Shown here one piece after another: positions 31,881 to 40,676 of a stretch of DNA of 64,000 nt. Made by a program: the position numbers and the translations under genes. Each line of letters starts with the position of its first letter. The stretch's first letter is position 1. The stretch is taken from the NCBI RefSeq assembly GCF_022512515.1, contig NZ_JAKWBK010000001.1:3472001-3536000 (forward strand), written 5' to 3'. A model generated the notes under the pieces. That model saw nothing but the letters and a program-made list of their open reading frames with translations. It did not search any database and was not told the DNA's origin. This stretch comes from Paraniabella hibiscisoli. GTDB lineage: Bacteria; Bacteroidota; Bacteroidia; Chitinophagales; Chitinophagaceae.

Positions 31881-32558
31881 TTAAACTAATATATTCTCTG
31901 TAACTGTCTGGCCATCCAGCATACGTATAATACGATGACTATAGCGGGCATCATGCTCGCTATGGGTTACCATAATGATGGTAGTGCCTTGTTCATTGAG
32001 GTCGGTCAGCATTTCCATTACTTCGTTACCGTTAGAGGAATCGAGATTACCGGTAGGCTCATCGGCCAGGATCAGCTTGGGCTTGTTTACAACAGCGCGG
32101 GCAACAGCTACTCTTTGTTGCTGTCCGCCCGAAAGCTGTTGGGGGTAATGGTTGCGACGATGCATGATCTGTACCTTTTCAAGTACTTCTTCCACCCGTT
32201 TTTTACGATCGGCGCTTTTAACACCGGTATATATCAGCGGGAGCTCTACATTCTCAAAAACAGTTAGTTCATCAATCAGGTTAAAGCTTTGGAAAACGAA
32301 ACCAATATTATGCTTTCTTAAGTCTGCTCTTTTGCGTTCATTGAAATGCGCCACTTCAATACCATTGAAAACGAAGCTGCCGCCATCCGGATCGTCCAGT
32401 AACCCCAGTATATTTAACAGGGTAGATTTACCACAGCCGGAGGGACCCATCACAGCAACAAATTCTCCTTCTTTTACTTCGAGCGATAATTTGTTGAGCG
32501 CAATAGTTTCTACTTCTTCAGTCCGGTACATTTTTTCCAGATCGGTAATTTTTATCAT
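31881..32558 (-). CDS. MacB/LolD-type ABC ATP-binding protein (first of the operon)
   Basis: Intact, 225 residues. MIKITDLEKMYRTEEVETIA, Walker A GPSGCGKST, Q-loop NIGFVFQSFNLIDELTVFEN, signature LSGGQQQRVAVARAVVNKPK, Walker B LILADEPTGNLDS and the switch His in TIIMVTHSEHDARYSHRIIR. This is the classic MacB/LolD class of ATPase that pairs with FtsX-type permeases. It is followed by permease 1 and preceded, 49 bases away, by the HlyD-type adaptor. It differs enough from the second ATPase (18981-19642) for each to serve different permeases, or for a heteromeric pair. Confidence 0.93.
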   Translation of the reverse strand: MIKITDLEKMYRTEEVETIALNKLSLEVKEGEFVAVMGPSGCGKSTLLNILGLLDDPDGGSFVFNGIEVAHFNERKRADLRKHNIGFVFQSFNLIDELTVFENVELPLIYTGVKSADRKKRVEEVLEKVQIMHRRNHYPQQLSGGQQQRVAVARAVVNKPKLILADEPTGNLDSSNGNEVMEMLTDLNEQGTTIIMVTHSEHDARYSHRIIRMLDGQTVTENILV

Positions 32559-32606
32559 ATAAAAGATTTCAGATTCGAAAGTTTAGGTTTAGTGCTGTTG
32601 TTAAAT

Positions 32607-33860
32607 TTATTGTTTGATCACCAACTCCTGCATATCTTCTCCATAATTCTCATAGCTGCTGGTTACTATTTTATCACCGGGTTTTAGCCCGCTGATCACT
32701 TCGAAGTAATCAGGGTTTTGACGCCCCAGTTCAATATCTGTTTTATAAGCAACAGACCCGTCTTTACTGAGTTTGTACACCCATCTGCCACCGGTTTTGT
32801 TATAAAAACCTCCTCTTGCCAATAATAAAGCCTTGGTTTCATCGCTTAAAGCCAAACGTATCTGCAGGGTCTGGCCGCGCCTGATGCCTTCCGGCGCTTT
32901 GCTCTCAAAAGCCATATCCACCGAAAATTTCCCATTGGCTACCTGTGTATATACTTTTTTAATGGTCAGTGTATAGTCTTTACCGCCAATACTTGCTATG
33001 CCCTCAAGTCCGTTATAGATACGGTTAATATAATGCTCATCTACATCTACCCGAACCTTATAGTCTCCCATTACATCCAGCTGCCCTAATCTTTCACCTT
33101 TGTTTTTGTTTTGCCCAGGTTCTGCGTCAAGAGAAGTGAGTTGCCCGTCAACCGGCGCACGTACTATCAAATCTCCCACTTTTTGACGCATTACCGATAA
33201 GGCATTTTGTGAACCAGTGTACGATTGTTGGGCCTGTACCAGCTGTTGTTTAGAAGATTGAGCGTCCTGGTTAATGGTTTCAGTGGCCAGGTTTTTTTAG
33301 CTTGCTGGTAGTTATAAGCGTTTTCACTTTGTTTCAGCTCCTGCAAACCAATAGCCTTTTTATCATATAGTTTTTTGTTAAGTGTATACACCCGGTCAGC
33401 TTCTTTCAGTTCGTTATCTACATCAGTCATCTGGTTGAGGTTAGTAATGCGGTTTTGCTGGGAGGCATTTTTAGCGATCTGCATTTGCGTGATCAGGTTG
33501 TATACCTGTGTTTCCTGTTGCACCAGGCTCAGCTGAAGATCCGTATTCGACAATCTCAGGATCGGTTGTCCTTTTTCATGATGGCCCCGTCTTCTACAAA
33601 CTTTTCTTCCACACGACCGCCTTCCGCAGCGTCAAGGTAAATAGAAGTGAGTGGCTGCACCACGCCGTTAACCGGTATAAACTCCTGGAAATTTCCCTGC
33701 TTTACTTCACTGATCGTGATTCTTTCAGCGGCTACATTCAGTTTGGTATTGCCTGTTGTAGCGTAAATGCTGGCTGCAATCAATACTACGAGGCCGGCAA
33801 TACCGGCGATAAGCATGATTCTTTTCTTAGACCATTTTTTTGTTCAATCTTCCTGTCCAA
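32607..33860 (-). CDS. HlyD/MacA-type periplasmic adaptor, three frame breaks
   Basis: About 418 residues; membrane-fusion subunit joining ABC permeases to TolC. The start is taken as TTG at 33860 (LDRKIEQKKWSKKRIMLIAG) because the family opens with MDRxIE(K)KKW; it needs one A added to the run of seven at ~33837. A single TM follows (MLIAGIAGLVVLIAASIYAT), then FQEFIPVNGVVQPLTSIYLD, a coiled-coil hairpin (VQQETQVYNLITQMQIAKNA, KKLYDKKAIGLQELKQSENA), lipoyl part (VGDLIVRAPVDGQLTSLDAE) and barrel (GQTLQIRLALSDETKALLLA), ending YENYGEDMQELVIKQ. Other breaks: ~33573 and ~33294, both A runs. First gene of the export operon. ATG at 33932 in the same frame would be almost on the predicted transcript start, so is less likely. 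Confidence 0.88.
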
Positions 33861-33946
33861 CCCTATTAGTTTTAATTGATATGATTCTTTTAGTACTGTT
33901 CTAAAAAGCTGCCGGATTTTTTGATCAGTCATCCGGCACTGATGCC

Positions 33947-33962
33947 TTGTAATACCGTGCCA
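33947..33962 (-). promoter_or_regulatory. Candidate sigma-54 (-24/-12) promoter of the export operon
   Basis: On the minus strand the sequence TGGCACGGTATTACAA carries a perfect -24 half (TGGCACG) and a poorer -12 half (TTAC for TTGC, one base closer than usual). It lies 86 bases before the adaptor start and faces it. The divergent gene pair codes for a sigma-54 activator and its kinase, which makes the match more credible than by itself. Confidence 0.45.
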
Positions 33963-34022
33963 TAATCGCAATTTATTTGTTTTCAATGTTCTATGTGATT
34001 TGCATGACATGTGTTTTGTGCG

Positions 34023-34047
34023 AAACCGGACACTGAGTGTACGGTTT
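34023..34047. promoter_or_regulatory. 25-bp palindrome, candidate activator binding site
   Basis: Inverted repeat with arms AAACCG and CGGTTT outside and ACACT and AGTGT inside, around a central G; the only mispaired positions are one base in each arm. It is 60-100 bases upstream of the -24 box of the export operon, the usual place for an enhancer bound by an NtrC-type activator, and about 80 bases before the activator's own start. Confidence 0.5.
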
Positions 34048-34128
34048 TGATACAGTTTTTTTAATTGTCACCCGGCAGGCTATAAAAATGTATATCAGGT
34101 GATCAAATGTGGTATTATTGCATTGCAA

Positions 34129-35479
34129 ATGTCCCTAAAAAATATATCCATATTAGCTGTAGACGATGACGCAGATATGCTGACGGCATTGCGCTTATTG
34201 CTGAAGGCAGAAGTGAGGCAGATCACTACCGAAAAGAACCCGGAAAATATACGCACGCATTTACTGGAACAAAAGTACGATCTGTTACTGCTGGATATGA
34301 ATTTTACGAGCGCGCTGCATACAGGTAATGAAGGGCTTTACTGGCTACGGAAGGCTAAATCGTTAGACCCCGGCATACAGGTAGTAATGATCACCGCCTA
34401 CGGGGATATTGACCTGGCCGTAAGGAGCTTAAAGGATGGGGCAGCAGATTTTATTGTAAAACCCTGGCATAATGAAAAAATGCTGGAGACCATTAAGGAA
34501 ATAGTTGCGCAAAAAATAAATCAGCAAGAGCCGCTAATAGTACGCTGTTGCAGCCGGATGTTTCTTTTATTGCTGAGTCTCCGGCTATGCAGGATATTTT
34601 GTATAAGATCAGGAAAATTGCTCCTACGGAAGCCAATATCTTAATACTGGGAGAAAACGGAACAGGTAAAGACCTGGTAGCCCACCTGGTTCATCAGCAG
34701 TCGTTGCGCCACAATGGTCCGTTTGTAAAAACAGATGTAGGCGCTTTAACAGCCAGTCTTTTTGAAAGCGAGTTATTTGGTTATAAACGGGGCGCTTTTA
34801 CCGATGCAAGGGAAGACAGGGCAGGGCGTTTTGAAATGGCTTCGGGAGGTTCGCTTTTTTAGATGAGATCGGGAATATTGCCTTGCCGCAACAGGCTAAA
34901 TTATTGACAGTGCTACAAAACAGGGTAGTAAACCGGTTAGGCAGTAACGAAGCGTTGCCTGTCAATATACGGTTAATATGCGCTACCAACCTGCCTTTGC
35001 ACGAGCTGGCTAATGAACATCGTTTTCGGCGCGACCTGGTGTACAGAATCAACACCGTTGAGATCACAATACCGCCATTGCGCGACAGGCAGGAAGATAT
35101 TTTACCCCTTGCGCAACACTTTATTAAACTGTATAGCGAGAAATACCTCAAACCTTCTTTGTCCATTAGCAGGCAGGCCATTGAAAAGCTAAAGCTATAC
35201 CATTATCCAGGCAATATCAGAGAGCTGCAGTACGCAATTGAGAGGGCTGTGATCATGTGTGAAGGGAAAACACTGGATGCCGATGACGTGGTTTTTTCGC
35301 CTATAGAAAAACACCAGGCCCAGGTGCAGGAGCAGGGTCAAACGAACCTGGAAACCCTTGAGAAAAATACCATCATCAGGGTTGTTGAAAAACATAACGG
35401 GAATATTACCAAAGCTGCGAAGGAGCTGGGTCTTACACGCACAGCTCTATACCGGCGTTTAAGTAAGTACGATATTTAG
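34129..35479 (+). CDS. Sigma-54-dependent response regulator (NtrC family)
   Basis: About 450 residues. Start MSLKNISILAVDDDADMLTA. Receiver domain 1-120: acidic DDD pocket, phospho-Asp in LLLLDMNF, MITAYGD and VKPWH. AAA+ domain ~140-380: Walker A GENGTGKDL, sigma-54 contact loop YKRGAFTDAREDRAGRFEMA (GAFTDA where the consensus is GAFTGA), Walker B LFLDEIGNI, then VNRLGSNEALPVNIRLICAT and VYRINTVEITIPPLRDRQED. Fis-type HTH at the end: NITKAAKELGLTRTALYRRL. Breaks are at ~34533 and ~34855 (T run; restores SLFLDEIGN). It is divergent from the export operon and 4 bases before a kinase gene, so most likely activates that operon. Confidence 0.92.
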
Positions 35480-35483
35480 CACT

Positions 35484-36814
35484 ATGGCAATCCATCGAAA
35501 ATACAGGTTCAGGTATGCACTACGACTGGTATTACTTTTTCTTTCATTGTTGGTTACCGCCTGGTTTTTCCTGAAAGCTGAGTATATTTTATCCGTATTG
35601 GTCTTTTTACTGGCAGTGGTGCAAGCCTGGCTGCTTTATAAGCTGGTGGTATTGCCTTTTACTGAATTAGAAGATTTTGCATCAGCTGCCAGGTACCGCG
35701 ACTTTTCGCGCCATTTTAATATCGATAAAGCTCCTGTGGAGCTACAGGCATTAAGAAACGATTTTAACCAGATCAATCAGACCTTTAAAACAATTACCAA
35801 AGAGAAAGAAGCCCAGTATCAATACCTTCAGAAAATACTGGAGTTAATACAAACCGGTATTTTGCTGTACGATACAGAAACCGGTAAGGTGAGTTGGGTG
35901 AACGAGTCGCTTAAAAAAATGCTGGAGCTTCCGTATATCCCCAACCTGCAGCTGATAGAAAAGAAGAATGCAATAGTTTATAATGCAGTACTTCAGCTGG
36001 AACCGGGCCAGAGCAGTGTGCTTTTACTGGATGCCGACCAGCAGAAGTTAATGCTTTCTGCAGCAGCTTTCTTTACAGAAGGTAAAAACTACAAGCTGGT
36101 AGCATTACAGAATATTAATGAAGCGCTTGATGAGAACGAAGCCAGGTCCTGGCAGAAGTTGCTGAGTGTTATGACCCACGAGATCATGAATTCTGTAGCA
36201 CCCATCGCTTCGCTGGCAGCTACATTAAAACAGCAGCTACAGTCAGGCGGCAATAATTTGAGTTCTATTAAGGAGGATGTAGAACTGGGCATTGAGACCA
36301 TACAGCGTAGGAGTGAGGGCCTGATGCAGTTTGCGGCTACTTATCGTACCTTGAATAAAATTACCAGCTCGCGTAAACAATCGTTTCTTGTTGGAGAGTT
36401 GTTTGAAAATGTGTTGCAATTGCTAAGTCCTAAACTGGATCAGCGAATTATTAATACCGATATTATTCTGAAAGATCCTTTAATGAAGCTGAGTGCCGAC
36501 CGGCATTTGATAGAGCAGGTATTGATCAACCTGGTGCTCAATGCCATTGATGCTTTAAAAGATACCCGGGATCCAAGGTTGATACTTTCGGGTTATTTGA
36601 ACAATGATGGCCGGATCATTATAACAGTTACCGACAATGGTGCGGGGATGCCGGCAGATGTAATGGAAAAGATTTTCATTCCTTTTTTAGCACCAAAGCA
36701 AGCGGGAGTGGTATTGGTTTAAGCCTTTGCAAACAGATCATGTTGCTGCACAAAGGCAACATCTACGCAAAATCAGTACCTGGCTCGGGAACGGTTTTCT
36801 ATTTGCAGTTTTAA
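35484..36814 (+). CDS. NtrB-like sensor histidine kinase
   Basis: About 443 residues. Two N-terminal TM segments (LRLVLLFLSLLVTAWFFL and YILSVLVFLLAVVQAWLLY) with almost no periplasmic loop, so it probably senses within the membrane or in the cytoplasm. HAMP-like stretch (LPFTELEDFASAARYRDF), PAS domain ~120-205 (LIQTGILLYDTETGKVSWVN), phospho-acceptor His in SVMTHEIMNSVAPIASLA, N box INLVLNAIDAL and G boxes VTDNGAGMP and GSGIGLSL. One lost T near 36682 hides the last ~40 residues (FFSTKASGSGIGLSLCKQIM, ending GTVFYLQF at 36814). The stop overlaps the end of the convergent GtrA-like gene by 4 bases. Partner of the regulator just before it. Confidence 0.9.
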
Positions 36815-37275
36815 AGCGGAGCTGAAGAGTTGTCTTCTTCCTCTGCCACATAATCGGGTACCACTGTTTTCTTAAAGGTGAAATTGCGTTGTACCAGGTA
36901 ACTTACAATGATCAATATAGCTGTGGTGCCCAGCTGCGCAAATGTGGGAAATATATGCAGGTATTCAACTGCCAGTTTCAGTAATATCCAGTTTAAAAAA
37001 AGGTTCAACAAACAAGAGAGAAAATACCTGAAGAACTGCACCCTTCCTTTGATCTTGCTATCGTCAAACACTACATATTTCATCAGGAAAAAGCCCCAGA
37101 ATAAAGCCACGGTAAATGAAATAGCAAGCGTAACGGTATAAGATTCAAAAACGTAAAAACCCAGGTCTACATTCTGGCTTCCTACTATATAATGATAGGC
37201 GATATAAAAAGTAAAAAGACCCAATAGGGTATTGGAAGCACCGGTTGCCAGGTAACGGAAGGTTTGAATGGTCAT
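36811..37275 (-). CDS. GtrA-like small membrane protein
   Basis: Intact, 154 residues, four TM segments: YLATGASNTLLGLFTFYIAY, YTVTLAISFTVALFWGFFLM, YFLSCLLNLFLNWILLKLAV and FAQLGTTAILIIVSYLVQRN, then the family ending FTFKK. Between TM2 and TM3 the loop KYVVFDDSKIKGR matches the typical GtrA loop. GtrA proteins are thought to help move lipid-linked sugars across the inner membrane for cell-surface polysaccharides. No glycosyltransferase lies beside it, so its role is open. It converges on the kinase gene. Confidence 0.82.
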   Translation of the reverse strand: MTIQTFRYLATGASNTLLGLFTFYIAYHYIVGSQNVDLGFYVFESYTVTLAISFTVALFWGFFLMKYVVFDDSKIKGRVQFFRYFLSCLLNLFLNWILLKLAVEYLHIFPTFAQLGTTAILIIVSYLVQRNFTFKKTVVPDYVAEEEDNSSAPL

Positions 37276-37507
37276 TAACTTCTTAAAAGGAGGGTAAAAA
37301 AGTCAATAACCGGCAAAATAAAATTTCTAGCCCGATAAAAATGTTGCCGCATCGGCTGCGAAGATATTGGTATTTACAGCTATTTATGATGTATGCTATC
37401 TTAAATTTCTGCTGTATTGCGGTCAAATCAGTAATATCTCTAATTTCTGTAGGAGACCAGGGACAGGCGCGGATAGGCAACTGTAAATCGCGAACGAAAA
37501 AATCTTG

Positions 37508-37515
37508 TACGTTTG
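37508..37515 (+). promoter_or_regulatory. Candidate -7 promoter element for argS
   Basis: TACGTTTG matches the Bacteroidota -7 core TAnnTTTG, 19 bases before the argS ATG. No good -33 TTG is seen at the preferred distance. Confidence 0.4.
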
Positions 37516-37534
37516 CACGAAAATTAAAGATAGT

Positions 37535-39307
37535 ATGAGCATTGTTGCGGAATTGAAACCTGTAGTACTGGATACTTTAAACCAGTTGTACGGACAGGAT
37601 TTTGGCCAGGATGTGGTTTCGATCAATATAACCAAGCCTGAATTTGAAGGCGATTACACTTTGGTACTTTTTTCCTTTATCAAACTGCTGAAAAAGAAAC
37701 CGGAAGAAATAGGGGATGAGATAGGCCAGCACCTGGTAGATAACCATCCGCAGCTGATCACTTCTTTTAATGTTATTAAGGGCTTTTTAAATCTTTCGAT
37801 CAATCAGAACTTGGAAGCAATACCTGGAGCAGCGATATGCTGTGACCGATTTCAGGCAGTCTGCTGAAGCTCCACAGAAAATTATGTTGGAATATGCTTC
37901 GCCAAATACCAACAAGCCTTTGCACCTTGGGCATTTGAGAAATATTTTCCTGGGCTGGAGCGTTTCAGAAATTTTGAAACAGCGGGGTGATGAGGTTTTT
38001 AAAAGTTCTATCTCTAACGACCGCGGGATCCATATCTGCAAATCAATGGTAGCCTGGGAGCAGTTTGCAAACGGTCAAACACCAGAACAGGCAGGCGTAA
38101 AAGGCGATCACCTGGTAGGAGACTACTATGTGTTGTTTGGTGCTAAACATAAAGAGCAGATGGCTTCTTTAATAGAAGCAGGTATGAGCAAAGAGGATGC
38201 AGATAAAAATACACCGATCATGAAAGCCGCTCAGCAAATGCTGGTAGACTGGGAACGCGGTGATACGGCTGTTGTGGGACTTTGGGAAAAAATGAATGGC
38301 TGGGTGTATGAAGGGTTCAGCAAAACCTACAATCGCATCGGTGCAGACTTTGATAAAAATTATTATGAGAGCCAGACCTATTTGTTGGGAAAGGAATTTG
38401 TGCAGGAAGGTTTAAGCAAAGGTGTTTTTATCAGAAAGAAGATGGCAGTGTGTGGATTGATCTGACATCGGACGGGCTGGATGAAAAGATTGTGCAGCGT
38501 AAAGATGGTACTTCGGTATACATAACGCAGGACTTAGGTCTGGCAGATGAGAAGTACAAAGATTTTCCTTATGATGAGAGCATTTATGTAATAGCGGATG
38601 AGCAGAATTATCACATGAAAGTGCTGAAGCTGATCCTGCAGAAATTGGGCAAGCCTTACGCAGATCGTATTCATCATTTAAGTTACGGAATGGTGGAGCT
38701 TCCAACGGGAAGAATGAAAACCCGTGAAGGTACCGTAGTAGATGCGGATGATTTGATGGATGAGCTGGTAAAAGTGGCGGCAGCTAAAACCGAAGAGTTG
38801 GGCAAGGTGAGCGGCTTTAACGAGGCAGAATTGAAAGAACTTTATGAAACCATTGCAGTAGGTGCTTTGAAGTTCTTCCTGTTACGTGTAGACCCTAAGA
38901 AACGTATGGTGTTTAACCCTGAAGAAAGTATCGACTTTCATGGTTTTACCGGTCCGTTTATACAATATACGCATGCGCGTATCAAGTCAGTATTAAGAAG
39001 TGAGACGATCAACCAGGAATCGGTTATTGCAGATGGTTTATTGCCGCTGGAAAAAGACCTGGTGTTTTTGCTGGAGCAGTTTAATGTAGTGGTACAGCAG
39101 GCTGCTTCCGAGTTTAATCCATCTCTGTTGGCTATTTATGCTTTTAACCTGGCCAAGCTGTTCAATAGTTTTTATGCGGCACATTCTATACGTAATGCCG
39201 AAAGCGAAGAGAAAAAGCAATTGCGGTTGAAAATTTCTACCTTAACTGCCAATACTATTGCTGCATCGATGAGCTTATTGGGTATTAAGGTGCCTGAAAG
39301 GATGTAG
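37535..39307 (+). CDS. argS: Arginyl-tRNA synthetase
   Basis: Charges tRNA-Arg with arginine; class I enzyme, cytoplasmic, essential. About 591 residues. Start MSIVAELKPVVLDTLNQLYG at 37535. N-terminal Arg-specific domain (EFEGDYTLVLFSFIKLLKKK, NVIKGFLNLSI), HIGH-like motif in NKPLHLGHLRNIFLGW, the KMSKS-like stretch GRMKTREGTVVDADDL, and the anticodon domain (FIQYTHARIKSVLR, FNSFYAAHSIRNA, LGIKVPERM). Breaks occur at ~37815, needing two bases added or one removed, and at ~38437, where one A gives RKEDGSVWIDLT. A strong terminator follows. Only chance frames occupy the other strand. Confidence 0.95.
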
Positions 39308-39335
39308 TAGCGGTTATTGAATAATTATGATAAGT

Positions 39336-39366
39336 ATGCGGAATGAAGAGGCACTTTATTCCGCAT
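39336..39366 (+). terminator. Terminator of argS
   Basis: ATGCGGAAT (39336-39344) pairs with ATTCCGCAT (39358-39366), 13-base loop, followed by a run of seven T. It starts 29 bases after the argS stop. Confidence 0.85.
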
Positions 39367-39426
39367 TTTTTTGAGTAGGTTAATATGATGCGGGCTATAT
39401 TGTAGTCACTACTTAGTGAATAATTT

Positions 39427-39434
39427 TATATTTG
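39427..39434 (+). promoter_or_regulatory. Candidate -7 promoter element for the lipoprotein gene
   Basis: TATATTTG fits TAnnTTTG, 42 bases before the ATG at 39477. A TTG lies 14 bases upstream, closer than the preferred spacing. Confidence 0.35.
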
Positions 39435-39476
39435 TACCCGGGATCGGGATTTAATAAGTATTCTAACCATAATGAA

Positions 39477-40187
39477 ATGTCAAACTGTATTTTATACCTA
39501 TTGGTAATACTCAGCCTGATGACGAAAGGATGTGATTCTTCGAAAGGCGCGCAGCAAGCGACCGGTAATAATCAAACTGACATGCCATCAACAGCGTCCT
39601 GGCTTAAAGAGCAGTATAATAATGTGGTGGAGATAGAACAAAAACATGTTGCCCGATCGGGGGATAATTTTCTGGTTGATATTCCGCTTACAGAGCACCC
39701 GGACAGCGGTTATGTGTTTTTTCTGAATGCAGCTATACCTGTAAATAAGTTGGTAAAGTTGGAAGGCTTTTATCCTGGCATTAAAGAGCTCACTATTATT
39801 GTACCCGATTGGAAGTTTTATGAGCAGGTAGCTGCAGATGCAACCAAAAACGGTATTATGCTGGAGCCTGCTACCACCAACCTGTATTATCATGTTATTC
39901 GCGAGAACGATAGTATAAAAGTAGATAGCATCCGTATATCGGGAGACGGGCATCCTCAACTCCAGTATCAAAAGCCAGCAGTTCCTAAAGATATGCTGGT
40001 GGTATACCGCACAGAAAGCTACGGTTCGGTTTGCTGCCCGAAAGACCCGCGATGGGAAATAGCAGATGAGGATCCTGCCTTTGTTAAAGAGTTTGAACAG
40101 CGGTATCAAACCCATATTACAGAAACCTACCGCCAGAATAATGGCAAAGAAGGTGAACATAGTGTTTTTATACTTTGCCTGCGCTAA
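39477..40187 (+). CDS. Predicted lipoprotein of unknown function, intact
   Basis: 236 residues from the ATG at 39477, chosen because it gives a lipoprotein signal: MSNCILYLLVILSLMTKGCD with a lipobox ending in Cys. An upstream in-frame start would put 15 extra residues before it. After a Ser/Gln/Asn-rich linker come WLKEQYNNVVEIEQKHVARS, FLNAAIPVNKLVKLEGFYPG, LTIIVPDWKFYEQVAADATK and near the end YRTESYGSVCCPKDPRWEIA. The paired Cys and overall length do not match a family that I know. It stands alone after argS, with its own promoter core. Confidence 0.75.
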   Translation: MSNCILYLLVILSLMTKGCDSSKGAQQATGNNQTDMPSTASWLKEQYNNVVEIEQKHVARSGDNFLVDIPLTEHPDSGYVFFLNAAIPVNKLVKLEGFYPGIKELTIIVPDWKFYEQVAADATKNGIMLEPATTNLYYHVIRENDSIKVDSIRISGDGHPQLQYQKPAVPKDMLVVYRTESYGSVCCPKDPRWEIADEDPAFVKEFEQRYQTHITETYRQNNGKEGEHSVFILCLR

Positions 40188-40190
40188 CAA

Positions 40191-40676
40191 TCCAACAACG
40201 TCTAAGCTTTATATTGGAGAAACGCTCGCAATGGATCGTCAATAAAGAAGCTAAAAAAATAGCCTTCCAGCCCCAGGTATTTACACCTCAATTAGTACCT
40301 GTTATAAAAACGGGATTCACTAAAATGACTCAATTATAGCTTCCCTGGCATGCCTGATCCGGATGGATTGAGAATGATATGGGCTGGATCGCCTTTAGGC
40401 GGTTAAAGCATTGTCAAGCCTGGTAGACGTGCAGTTTGATATTTCTTTTCTGTCTCATTTTTTTTTTTTTTTTGACACTCTCGCGCTATTTTTTCTTCTG
40501 GCCGTTAAGGTATTGCTAACACCTGTTAAATCCTTACCGGAATATTTTCAGGTTTCAAAGAGTTTTCTCTGTCTTCTGTCGAAAACCGGCATGAGAGATG
40601 CTGGTTTTCAATCAGTTTTGTGATCTCTTTACAAACAAGAGGTGCTCAATAGCACATCTACATCAATCAAAACAAA
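40191..40676 (+). other. Intergenic stretch with a T16 run
   Basis: About 490 bases before the secreted-protein gene. A frame of about 40 codons (LEKRSQWIVNKEAKKIAFQP) lies at its start and resembles nothing known to me. A run of sixteen T at 40458-40473 is the longest homopolymer in the window. The last 100 bases should hold the promoter of the next gene, but no clear TAnnTTTG core was found. Confidence 0.5.

Noticed and set aside
33786-34010. Adaptor start at the far upstream ATG (34010)
   Set aside because: It would lie upstream of the predicted promoter and adds residues not seen in the family; the MDRxIE-like start at 33860 fits.
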